Source: Marinobacter sp. THAF197a (lineage in GTDB: Bacteria; Pseudomonadota; Gammaproteobacteria; Pseudomonadales; Oleiphilaceae). From it: DNA of 64,000 nucleotides. Shown here one piece after another: positions 25,343-33,009 of this stretch. Within the stretch, counting starts at the first letter, position 1; each line of letters begins with the position of its first letter. The stretch lies in NCBI RefSeq assembly GCF_009363275.1, contig NZ_CP045324.1, positions 1,736,001-1,800,000 on the forward strand, in the 5' to 3' direction. Below the pieces are notes generated by a model. The model was not told where the DNA came from and searched no databases. It saw nothing but the letters and a program-made list of their open reading frames with translations. The position numbers and the translations under genes are program-made.

Positions 25343-26296
25343 TTCCCGAAGTTCCAGCGAGCCCCGGCCAGCATCCCACATGCGCTGGAAGGTTTCCTCC
25401 ATGAGCTTGACCCGGCCCGGGTTGGCAAAATTGGCGAAGCCTTCGGGCTTATTGAAATCGTGGCGGTACAGTACGCCCTCGCGGTCTGCCAGCAGGAACG
25501 GCTGGTTCTCCATCGGATAATCGGTGTTGACCAACCGTAGTTCAATCCGGCTGGTGAGCCGTCGCATCAGCTCAACCAGTTGATGCCGGCGTTTAACCAA
25601 CGGCTTGTCATCGTGAATCAGGATGCGCACTTCGCTCAGCCGGTGCCGGCGAGCCACCGCAGAGATCAGTTCCCGTAGCGGGTAGCGGTCATAGAGGCCG
25701 TGATCAAGCACGTCGTCATACAGCCAAATGCGTTGGCCGGCTTGCGCTACCAGTGAGTCCATCAATTCCAGCATGGTGCCCTCATCGCCGAACAGCCAGC
25801 TTTTGGAATCCTCGCCAAGAATCAGTGGCTTCGCGCGTTGATCACCTGGTTGACTGGCCAGCGTGGGAGCCAGGCAGCGCATATCCAGGTGGGGAATGCC
25901 AGCGTCATCATAGATATCCGAGCAGATGTGAAAGCCGAAGCGTTGGTAGAACCCGGTGGCGTGCTGCTGGGCGGAGAGTTTCAGTTCCTGGAAGCGACCA
26001 GCGGATTCGGCCAGCAGGTGTCTGAGCAGGGCATCACCAGCCCCCTGGCCACGATACTCCGGTAACACCGCCATACGACCGATATAACCGGTCTCTTCAA
26101 GCGTGGAGAACAGGCGAGCGGTAGCCACTGGGGTGTTGTTTTCATCCACGGCCAGGTAGTGGTCAGCAATCTCGTCGGTGTCGTCCCACTCCAGCTCCGG
26201 TGGCACCTGCTGTTCCTCAACGAACACCCGTTGGCGGATGTCTCTGATGGATGAGGGCGCCAGTTGCCAGCTGTATTTTCGGAATCTCAGGTTCAT
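25331..26296 (-). CDS. GNAT acetyltransferase fused to an uncharacterised C-terminal domain
   Basis: 321 residues in two parts. Residues about 10-145 are a GNAT domain, with EQQVPPELEWDD, the acetyl-CoA loop YRGQGAGDALLRHLL (R/Q-x-x-G-x-G/A) and FYQRFGF. Residues about 160-321 form a separate domain with AGQRIWLYDDVLDHGLYD, a basic IHDDKPLVKRRHQLVELMRR stretch and a late YRHDFNK...RMWDAGRGS region; it recalls a phospholipase-D-like fold without the HKD motif, which is inference. It begins 3 bases after roxA, last in the rluE-to-roxA run. Substrate unknown. Confidence 0.82.
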   Translation of the reverse strand: MNLRFRKYSWQLAPSSIRDIRQRVFVEEQQVPPELEWDDTDEIADHYLAVDENNTPVATARLFSTLEETGYIGRMAVLPEYRGQGAGDALLRHLLAESAGRFQELKLSAQQHATGFYQRFGFHICSDIYDDAGIPHLDMRCLAPTLASQPGDQRAKPLILGEDSKSWLFGDEGTMLELMDSLVAQAGQRIWLYDDVLDHGLYDRYPLRELISAVARRHRLSEVRILIHDDKPLVKRRHQLVELMRRLTSRIELRLVNTDYPMENQPFLLADREGVLYRHDFNKPEGFANFANPGRVKLMEETFQRMWDAGRGSLELRELPL

Positions 26297-26299
26297 GGC

Positions 26300-27451
26300 T
26301 TACTCGAAGTACACTGAGCCCTGGTTGTACAGAGTGGTGAGCAGGCCAAGCAGGGCCTCGTCGCCGGCATATTCTGCCAGAGCGCCCATGTTGATCCGGG
26401 CGCCGGCACAGAGCAGCGGTGCCAGTGGCCGGGCATCGCCTTTCAGGAGGTATTGCTCGCCATCCACAAACAGGGCAGTTTCACTGTCCATTTCATGATA
26501 GGCGAAGCGGGAACCTTCGTTCCAGCGCAGTTGCTCGCCGGCGCGGATGGCTTCAGCCAGATCTTCTGCTTCTGCGGGTTCATCCGCCGGCACCACAATA
26601 TCCATGCTCTTGGGGGCGGTGGCGAACTGGCCGAACCAAAGGGCCAGGTTGCGGCGATCGCCCAGTTGCTCACGGATGACAGTATCCAGGCGGTTGATCA
26701 CTTCCGGGCCGATGGTGCCGGGGTTGTCCTGTACTCGAAGGTCCGGGTCGTCCAGGTGCTCGGCAGCTTTTTCTTTCTGGCTGAGAAAATCGGTAAAACT
26801 GGTGAGAATGTCATCGATGGTCGGGGCCCGAAAGCCCACGGACAGAGTAATACAGTCGTCTTCCGCCACGCCATGGTGGCCGATGCCCGGGGGCAGGTAC
26901 AGCATGTCACCCGGGGCCAGGGTGACGGTTTCCTCGCCATCCCAGCTGCTCAGGATGCGCAGTGGGGTGCCTTCTACTCTCGGCGAGGTATGGTCACAGT
27001 GGCCGCCGAACGTCCAGCGCCGGTGGCCCCGGGCCTGCAACAGGAAAACATCATACATGTCGTAGTGGGGGCCAACGCTGCCACCTTTCGGGGCGTAGCT
27101 GGCCATGATGTCATCCAGACGCCAGTTGGGAATGAAGCGGAAGTTGTCGAGCAGGTCGGCAATCTCCGGTACCCAGTGGTCCAGGCCCTGAACCAGTAAG
27201 GTCCAGTCCTGTTCCGGCAAGTCACTGAAGCGGTCCGGGCTGAAAGGACCGTTGTGCAGTTGCCAGGGTTTACCGGCATCGTTCTCGATCACGATGCGCG
27301 ATTCTACCGTTTCCTCACAGGCTAGCCCGGCCAGTTCGTCCGGACTGACCGGACACTGGAAACCGGGAAATGCCTGACGGATAACCAGCGGCTTCTTCTG
27401 CCAGTAGTCCCGCAGAAATTCAGAAGCTGTTAGTCCGCCAAGCATGTCCAT
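26300..27451 (-). CDS. roxA: Ribosomal protein L16 arginine hydroxylase RoxA (YcfD)
   Basis: JmjC-type Fe(II)/2-oxoglutarate oxygenase that hydroxylates an arginine of ribosomal protein L16 in E. coli. 383 residues: the substrate-channel start KKPLVIRQAFPGF, iron ligands in GPHYDMYDVF (His and Asp) and GIGHHGVAEDD (distal His), and the C-terminal dimerisation and winged-helix region. It starts 14 bases after purB. In E. coli ycfD is also close to purB, so the neighbourhood is old. Oxygen dependence of the reaction is known for the family. Confidence 0.93.
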   Translation of the reverse strand: MDMLGGLTASEFLRDYWQKKPLVIRQAFPGFQCPVSPDELAGLACEETVESRIVIENDAGKPWQLHNGPFSPDRFSDLPEQDWTLLVQGLDHWVPEIADLLDNFRFIPNWRLDDIMASYAPKGGSVGPHYDMYDVFLLQARGHRRWTFGGHCDHTSPRVEGTPLRILSSWDGEETVTLAPGDMLYLPPGIGHHGVAEDDCITLSVGFRAPTIDDILTSFTDFLSQKEKAAEHLDDPDLRVQDNPGTIGPEVINRLDTVIREQLGDRRNLALWFGQFATAPKSMDIVVPADEPAEAEDLAEAIRAGEQLRWNEGSRFAYHEMDSETALFVDGEQYLLKGDARPLAPLLCAGARINMGALAEYAGDEALLGLLTTLYNQGSVYFE

Positions 27452-27465
27452 GGTGTTGCTCCAGG

Positions 27466-28833
27466 TTAAATGTTGCCGGCCTGTTCGACGGCATTACCAA
27501 TGTAGGTGTCCGGCGTCAGGGCGCGCAGTTCGGCCTTGGCGTGCTCCGGAATATCCAGTGTTTCCACGAAATTCTTGATGACTTCCGGGCTCATGGCTTT
27601 GCCACGGGTCAAGTCTTTGAGCTTTTCGTAGGGTTTTTCGATGTTGTAACGGCGCATCACGGTCTGGATCGGCTCGGCCAGCACTTCCCAGGCGTTGTTC
27701 AGGTCTTCGTTGAGGCGGGCCGGGTTGATTTCCAGTTTGCCCAGGCCTTTCAGGGTAGCCTCATAGGCAATCAGGCTGTGAGCAAAGCCCACGCCCAGAT
27801 TACGCAGCACGGTGGAGTCAGTCAGGTCACGCTGCCAGCGGGAAATTGGCAGCTTGGCAGACAGGTGGCTGAAGAGCGCGTTGGCGATGCCCAGGTTGCC
27901 CTCGGAGTTCTCGAAGTCGATGGGGTTTACCTTGTGGGGCATAGTGGAGGAGCCAATCTCGCCGGCCACTGTCTTCTGCTTGAAGTAGCCAAGGGAGATG
28001 TAACCCCAGATGTCCCGGTCCAGATCGATCAGGATGGTATTGAAGCGGGCAATGGCATCATACAGTTCGGCGATGTAGTCGTGGGGCTCAATCTGGGTGG
28101 TGTACGGGTTCCAGTCCAGGCCCAGGCTCTCAATGAACTCTTCGGCGTTGGCTGCCCAGTCCACATCCGGATAGGCAGACAGATGGGCGTTGTAGTTGCC
28201 GACCGCACCGTTGATCTTGCCCATGATTTCCACTTCGCGGATTTGCATCAACTGGCGGCGCAGGCGATACACCACGTTGGCCAGTTCCTTGCCGACGGTG
28301 GTGGGAGACGCGGTCTGTCCGTGGGTGCGGGACAGCATGGGCTGTTTGGAATGTTCCTTGGCCAGTTCGGCCAGTTTGTCGACGACTTTGTCCATGGCCG
28401 GTAACAGGCCGTGGTCCAGGCCTTCGCGCAGCATCAGCCCGTGAGACAGGTTATTGATGTCTTCGGAGGTGCAGGCAAAGTGAACGAACTCGGTCACCGC
28501 GTGCAGCTCGGGCACATCGGCGATCTTTTCTTTGATCAGGTACTCGACCGCTTTGACATCGTGGTTGGTGGTGCGTTCGATGTCTTTGATGCGCTCCGCA
28601 TCGGCCAGGCTGAATTCGCTGACCATTTTGTCCAGGAAGGCGTTGGCTTCGTCGGAGAATGCTGGCACTTCGGTAATGGCCGGGTGAGCGGCCAGTTTCT
28701 GCAACCAGCGGATTTCGACGGTTATCCGGTTACGGATCAGGCCGTATTCACTGAAGATGCTGCGAAATACGCTGACTTTACTGCCGTAGCGGCCATCGAC
28801 CGGGGAAATGGCGGTCAGGGCGGTGAGTTCCAT
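27466..28833 (-). CDS. purB: Adenylosuccinate lyase PurB
   Basis: Cleaves SAICAR and adenylosuccinate with release of fumarate in purine synthesis. 455 residues, normal length. The fumarase-superfamily signature GSSTMPHKVNPIDFENSEGN is present, as are SRTHGQTASPTTVGKE with the catalytic His, and EFVHFACTSEDINN. The N-terminal LTALTAISPVDGRYGSKV matches the E. coli-type enzyme. It lies 82 bases after hflD and 14 before roxA. Confidence 0.97.
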   Translation of the reverse strand: MELTALTAISPVDGRYGSKVSVFRSIFSEYGLIRNRITVEIRWLQKLAAHPAITEVPAFSDEANAFLDKMVSEFSLADAERIKDIERTTNHDVKAVEYLIKEKIADVPELHAVTEFVHFACTSEDINNLSHGLMLREGLDHGLLPAMDKVVDKLAELAKEHSKQPMLSRTHGQTASPTTVGKELANVVYRLRRQLMQIREVEIMGKINGAVGNYNAHLSAYPDVDWAANAEEFIESLGLDWNPYTTQIEPHDYIAELYDAIARFNTILIDLDRDIWGYISLGYFKQKTVAGEIGSSTMPHKVNPIDFENSEGNLGIANALFSHLSAKLPISRWQRDLTDSTVLRNLGVGFAHSLIAYEATLKGLGKLEINPARLNEDLNNAWEVLAEPIQTVMRRYNIEKPYEKLKDLTRGKAMSPEVIKNFVETLDIPEHAKAELRALTPDTYIGNAVEQAGNI

Positions 28834-28915
28834 CGAAAACCTCTCAGTTCATCAAAGAAAAATCGGATCGGGACTATTAAGAAGGCGCTAATGATACACC
28901 AGAGGGCGCTGCGAA

Positions 28916-29536
28916 TCAGCGCAGCAACTCCCGGGCGTGCATGATGACCTTTTTGCGTTTGAAGATCAGCTGCCAGCGGTGGCCACCGCTCTGACGCCAG
29001 AGCACTGCCGAGCGGATACCGGCCAGCAGCAGGGCTCGGACCTTCGCCGCATTTTCTTCCCGCTGAAGCACCTGGGGGTTGCCGCTGACCTGAATGCGCA
29101 GGCGGAACGTGCTGATGGTGTCTGTGTAAATGGACGCCAGATTGCCGATCAGGTTGCTGTGGGTGTATCCGAAGTGGCTGGCGGTATGCCGTGCCTGTTC
29201 AATCCGGCTGCCAATCACGTCGAGCATGTCGCCGTCGCGTTTGAGTTTCGACTCGAGATGAACGAGGTTCAGCACGTAGCGCAGTATCTCTACATCCTGT
29301 GGGCGGCTCTGTTGCGCCAGCGAGGTGGACAGGGCCTCAAGGCCTTCACGGATGTCGGACAATTCGCCACCGTAAACATCCAGGGTGGACGCTGGGTTGG
29401 TGGCGAACAGAGAGCGTATGCAGGTTTCCAGGGACTCGTCACTACAGCTGCCATTATGGGCAATCTGCCGCACCAGTGCTGCTGCCTGGAACAGGCCAGC
29501 CAATGCCAGGGTCTGGTCGTGCAGGGATTTGCTCAT
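28916..29536 (-). CDS. hflD: HflD homologue
   Basis: 206-residue mostly helical protein of the HflD (YcfC) family, a peripheral membrane protein that in E. coli binds lambda CII and affects lysogeny; its cellular job is not settled. The family look is clear: QTLALAGLFQAAALVRQIA at the start, RYVLNLVHLESKL in the middle, HWQLIFKRKKV-like end. I start at ATG 29536, which overlaps the mnmA stop (ATGA); the frame is open further upstream, inside mnmA. The mnmA-hflD-purB order is the same in E. coli. Confidence 0.92.
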   Translation of the reverse strand: MSKSLHDQTLALAGLFQAAALVRQIAHNGSCSDESLETCIRSLFATNPASTLDVYGGELSDIREGLEALSTSLAQQSRPQDVEILRYVLNLVHLESKLKRDGDMLDVIGSRIEQARHTASHFGYTHSNLIGNLASIYTDTISTFRLRIQVSGNPQVLQREENAAKVRALLLAGIRSAVLWRQSGGHRWQLIFKRKKVIMHARELLR

Positions 29537-30711
29537 GCGCGGGCCCCTGCATCGACAGTTCGCTCCAGCCGTGATGGCAGTGGCTCGCCATCCCGCCAGG
29601 TTTGTTCGATCACGCCGCCGCCCAGGCAAACATCGCCCTGATAGAACACCACGGACTGGCCGGGGGTGACGGCCCGCTGGGCATCGTCAAAGACCACTTT
29701 GACGCCGCCTTCGATAACGGTCACTTCGCAGTCCTGGTCTGGCTGGCGATAGCGGGTTTTTGCTTTGCAGCGGAAGCTCTGGGCGGGCGGCTCACCGGCC
29801 ACCCAGTCAATGGCACCAGACACCAGGCCGCGGGAAAACAGCAGTGGGTGGTTCTTGCCCTGAACGGCAATCAGTACATTGCGGGACAGGTTTTTTTCAG
29901 CCACATACCAGGGCTCATCGCCAAATTCCGCGAGGCCGCCGATACCCAGCCCCTGGCGCTGGCCAATGGTGTGATACATCAGGCCCTGATGTTTGCCGAT
30001 CACTTTGCCATCCGGTGTTTCGATGTCGCCGGGCTGGGCCGGCAGGTACTGCTTCAGGAAGTCGGTGAACTTGCGCTCCCCGATGAAGCAGATACCGGTA
30101 GAATCTTTTTTGTCGTGGGTAACAAAGCCTTGTTCCTCGGCAATACGGCGAACTTCCGGTTTTTCCAGCTCTCCTACCGGGAACAGGGTGCGGGCAATAC
30201 GGTCACCCGACACCGCGTGCAGGAAGTAGCTCTGATCCTTGTTGGGGTCCAGACCCTTCAGCAGTTGAGCCTTTCCAGTGCCATCATTAAGAGGGCGCTG
30301 GCGGGTGTAGTGGCCGGTAGCGATGTAGTCGGCGCCCAGGGTGACGGCATAATCCAGAAATGCCCGGAATTTAACTTCCTTGTTGCACAGGATGTCGGGG
30401 TTGGGGGTGCGCCCTGCGCTGTATTCTGACAGAAAGTGCTCAAACACCCGGTCCCAGTATTCAGCCGCAAAACTGGCGGTGTGCAGCTTGATACCAATGG
30501 CATCCGCCACTGCCTGGGCATCGGCGAGGTCGGTCATGGCGGTGCAGTACTCAGTACCGTCGTCTTCATCCCAGTTTTTCATGAACAGGCCTTCCACCTG
30601 GTAGCCCTGGTCTTTCAGCAGCCAGGCGGCAACAGAGGAGTCCACGCCACCGGACATGCCGACAATCACGCGGGTGTTCTTGGGAGTACTGGAGTCAGGA
30701 TTCTGGATCAT
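29533..30711 (-). CDS. mnmA: tRNA 2-thiouridylase MnmA
   Basis: Adds sulfur to wobble uridine-34 of Lys, Glu and Gln tRNAs. 392 residues: PP-loop GMSGGVDSSVAAWLL, KNWDEDDG, first catalytic cysteine in NPDILCNKEVKF, second in DSTGICFIGERKF, and the GLMYHTIGQRQGLGIGG block. Its sulfur donor chain uses TusA, encoded at 11686-11928. It overlaps hflD by four bases and follows nudJ by 50. Confidence 0.97.
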   Translation of the reverse strand: MIQNPDSSTPKNTRVIVGMSGGVDSSVAAWLLKDQGYQVEGLFMKNWDEDDGTEYCTAMTDLADAQAVADAIGIKLHTASFAAEYWDRVFEHFLSEYSAGRTPNPDILCNKEVKFRAFLDYAVTLGADYIATGHYTRQRPLNDGTGKAQLLKGLDPNKDQSYFLHAVSGDRIARTLFPVGELEKPEVRRIAEEQGFVTHDKKDSTGICFIGERKFTDFLKQYLPAQPGDIETPDGKVIGKHQGLMYHTIGQRQGLGIGGLAEFGDEPWYVAEKNLSRNVLIAVQGKNHPLLFSRGLVSGAIDWVAGEPPAQSFRCKAKTRYRQPDQDCEVTVIEGGVKVVFDDAQRAVTPGQSVVFYQGDVCLGGGVIEQTWRDGEPLPSRLERTVDAGARA

Positions 30712-30761
30712 GAGCCTTTCGGTAGCCGGTTGAAAACGGCGATTTTATCATCTTGTGGTGG

Positions 30762-31211
30762 TTACGTCTGGTCATCCACCACGACATCAAGGGGGAATTG
30801 CCGGCCATTTCGGTAATCCTCGATACAGCGCAGCACCAACGGGCTGCGGAGCTTGTCGCCGAGGCCCCGAATTTCTTCAATACTGAGCCAGTGCGGCTGG
30901 ATAATGCCGGTGTCCAGCTCCGTGGTGACCTGCTTTATCGCGCGGGCGGCGTAGCAAAAGCGGTGATAGGTAACGCCGTTGGCCGGTGCTTTATAGGTGT
31001 ATACGCCCAAAAAGAACTGAGGCTCCACTTCCCAGCCGGTCTCTTCGAGGGTTTCACGGCGCACCGCATCCAGCACGGCTTCGTTTTCTTCAATGTGGCC
31101 CGCTGGTTGATTGAACACCACCTTGTCGTTGCTGATTTCCTCAACCAGCAGAAACTGACCCTGTTCGTTCTCGACCACAACGGCGACGGTGGCATGGGGT
31201 TTCCAGGTCAT
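30762..31211 (-). CDS. nudJ: Nudix phosphatase NudJ
   Basis: 149-residue Nudix hydrolase with the full box GHIEENEAVLDAVRRETLEETGWEV. E. coli NudJ (YmfB) removes phosphate from the pyrophosphate of HMP-PP and nucleoside di- and triphosphates. The family start MTWKPHATVAVVVE is recognisable. rluE ends two bases upstream and mnmA follows, the same order as in E. coli, which is the main reason for choosing NudJ over other Nudix proteins. Confidence 0.9.
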   Translation of the reverse strand: MTWKPHATVAVVVENEQGQFLLVEEISNDKVVFNQPAGHIEENEAVLDAVRRETLEETGWEVEPQFFLGVYTYKAPANGVTYHRFCYAARAIKQVTTELDTGIIQPHWLSIEEIRGLGDKLRSPLVLRCIEDYRNGRQFPLDVVVDDQT

Positions 31212-31213
31212 GG

Positions 31214-31843
31214 TTAACGGGGTCTCCTGTGTCTGAACGGGCGCGATTTGTGGCGGCCGGGTTTCGGTTTGCTGGTTACCGGGCTGTCGGGCAGGTGTAC
31301 AGCCTCAAGCCGATACTGGCCGGGCGCGAGGTTGTCGAGCGTCCAGTCACCAATCCGGTACCGAATAAGTCTAAGGGTAGGGTAGCCAACGGCTGCTGTC
31401 ATGCGCCGTACCTGGCGGTTGCGGCCTTCGGTGATGGTGAGCTCAAGCCAGCTGGTCGGAATGGTTTCCCGGTGCCGGACTGGCGGAACCCTGGGCCAGA
31501 CGGTCGGTTCGTTCATTCGGCGGGCTGTGGCGGGCCGGGTTAACCCATCTTTCAGCTTAACGCCCTGACAAAGCTGCTCAATGGCCTGCTGGGAAATCTC
31601 ACCCTCCACCTGTACCCAGTAGGTTTTTGGCATCTTGTTGTCGGGAGCGGCAATTCGATGTTGTAGCGGGCCGTGGTTGGTCAGCAGGAGCAAGCCTTCG
31701 GAGTCATAGTCCAGTCGGCCGGCGGGGTAGAAGCCCGGTTTCCTGATCCAGTCGGCGAGTGTTGCGCGAGGATTGTTCTGGCGTTCGTCGGTGAACTGGC
31801 TTAACACCTGAAATGGCTTGTTGAATAGAATCAGCTCCGCCAT
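31214..31843 (-). CDS. rluE: 23S rRNA pseudouridine synthase RluE
   Basis: Makes pseudouridine 2457 (E. coli numbering) in 23S rRNA. 209 residues beginning MAELILFNKPFQVLSQFTDE, with the catalytic-Asp motif AGRLDYDSEGLLLLTNHG, YWVQVEG, and EGRNRQVRRMTAAVGYPTLRLIRYRIG. After about residue 185 there is a short basic tail (KPKPGRHKSRPFRHRRPR), longer than in E. coli RluE. It lacks an S4 domain, as usual for this subgroup. It is the first gene of the minus-strand rluE-nudJ-mnmA-hflD run. Confidence 0.93.
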   Translation of the reverse strand: MAELILFNKPFQVLSQFTDERQNNPRATLADWIRKPGFYPAGRLDYDSEGLLLLTNHGPLQHRIAAPDNKMPKTYWVQVEGEISQQAIEQLCQGVKLKDGLTRPATARRMNEPTVWPRVPPVRHRETIPTSWLELTITEGRNRQVRRMTAAVGYPTLRLIRYRIGDWTLDNLAPGQYRLEAVHLPDSPVTSKPKPGRHKSRPFRHRRPR

Positions 31844-31975
31844 GCACGGGGTCCTGTCTCGCTAACGGGTGCTCGAAAGCGGCAAGCGTATAGGATTAAC
31901 CCCTGTGAAAAAAGCATAAAAAAACGTACCTGCCAGCTGAACTGGCAGGTGAGAGTGATTGGCCAAGGCGCCTTC

Positions 31976-32287
31976 TCAGGCGTTAACGGCTCTGGGCGGA
32001 TACCCGTCCCGGCCTGACGATTGGTCCCGTGAGGACGGCTCAGACTGCTTGCCCCCAATTTCAGAAGGCTGTTTCGCCTGGGTTTCGTCAGGAACGATAT
32101 TGACGGCGTGCACCCCTTTGTCACTGGGCTTTTTCTCAAAGGTGACCGCCTGGCCAGCTTTCAGCGTTTTGTAGCCGTCCATTTGCACCGAAGAGAAGTG
32201 GGCGAACAGGTCATCGCTGCAGCCGTCTTCGATGATAAAGCCGTATCCCTTGGCGTTGTTGAACCATTTGACCTTGCCTCTAGGCAT
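31976..32287 (-). CDS. cspD: CspD-like cold-shock-domain protein with extended tail
   Basis: 103 residues. The first 67 are a cold-shock domain with RNP1 (KGYGFI) and RNP2-like DDLFAHFSS; the remaining 35 or so are hydrophilic and likely disordered (QAKQPSEIGGKQSEPSSRDQ-like). I start at the ATG of MPRGKVKWF (32287); the frame stays open upstream to 32416 but that part has no family similarity. CspD in E. coli is a stationary-phase inhibitor of replication and sits beside clpS, as here. The symbol rests on that neighbour and on the sequence. Confidence 0.85.
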   Translation of the reverse strand: MPRGKVKWFNNAKGYGFIIEDGCSDDLFAHFSSVQMDGYKTLKAGQAVTFEKKPSDKGVHAVNIVPDETQAKQPSEIGGKQSEPSSRDQSSGRDGYPPRAVNA

Positions 32288-32631
32288 GATGAACTCCCCT
32301 GTTCCTTTGCTGTCACTCTTATTATTGGAATTGCTGCCTGAGACCCGGACGGGCCGGGTCATAAATGGTGCGATTCGACATGGCAGGTGTCGCCTGCCGT
32401 TACATGCCGGTTGCACAGGTTTACATTATTTTACAATGCACCCTAACTGTCGGCCAAACCCGGGCTCGAGTCAAGGGGCAGTAGTCGCCGAATGAGTGGT
32501 TCAACAAGGTCCGGAAGCGGTATCATGTCCGTATTGATAAATAACTCACGCTTGAACCGGGCTTTCGCTTGAAAACCGGGTTGCGGGCAACCACATTTAG
32601 TCAGGAAACCGAATAACCGGTAAACAGAACC
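32288..32631. promoter_or_regulatory. cspD/clpS divergent intergenic region
   Basis: 344 bases without a gene. On the minus strand, a possible sigma70 promoter for cspD: TTGGCC (32457-32452), 18-base spacer, TAAAAT (32433-32428). The cspD leader would then hold two hairpins: GACCCGG/CCGGGTC (32342-32360) and GGCAGG/CCTGCC (32382-32398). The clpS side (32460-32631) shows no promoter I can support, and its ribosome site is weak. Confidence 0.4.
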
Positions 32632-32991
32632 ATGCGGACAATTGAGAATTCTCTACTAGTATTTAATCAGGGGGAGGACGAACAGCCCGGGCGTCATGAA
32701 GGTGTTAGTGTTGCGCCCGAGAAGCCAGCTCTGAAGCGCCCGGCCCGGTATCGGGTTGTGCTCCTGAACGATGACTACACACCCATGGATTTCGTGGTGG
32801 ATGTACTGATGAAGTTCTTCGGAATGAACGAAGAAAAGGCGACGCAGGTGATGCTGCTCGTCCATACGCAGGGAAAAGCCGTATGTGGGGTATATACCCG
32901 TGACATCGCGGAAACAAAGGCGGCACAGGTGAACCAGTATTCTTCGGAATGCGAGCATCCGCTCCTTTGCGAGATTGAACGTGCGGACTGA
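32632..32991 (+). CDS. clpS: ClpS adaptor, N-degron recognition
   Basis: 119-residue adaptor that binds destabilising N-terminal residues (Leu, Phe, Tyr, Trp) and delivers substrates to ClpA. The core is RYRVVLLNDDYTPMDFVVDVL, with the NDD ligand loop, followed by the VMLLVHTQGKAVCGVYTRDIAETKAAQV block. The N-terminal 35-40 residues are a flexible extension, as usual. clpA starts 18 bases downstream. The aminoacyl transferases that create its ligands (aat, bpt) are encoded 5 kb away in the same window. Confidence 0.97.
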   Translation: MRTIENSLLVFNQGEDEQPGRHEGVSVAPEKPALKRPARYRVVLLNDDYTPMDFVVDVLMKFFGMNEEKATQVMLLVHTQGKAVCGVYTRDIAETKAAQVNQYSSECEHPLLCEIERAD

Positions 32992-33009
32992 TAGACGGCG
33001 GGGTGGCCC

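Noticed and set aside
32568..32598. Sigma32-like CTTGAA and CCACATTT before clpS
   Set aside because: The spacer is 17 bases, longer than usual, and the region holds repeated CTTGAA/ACCGGG words by chance. Too weak to call.
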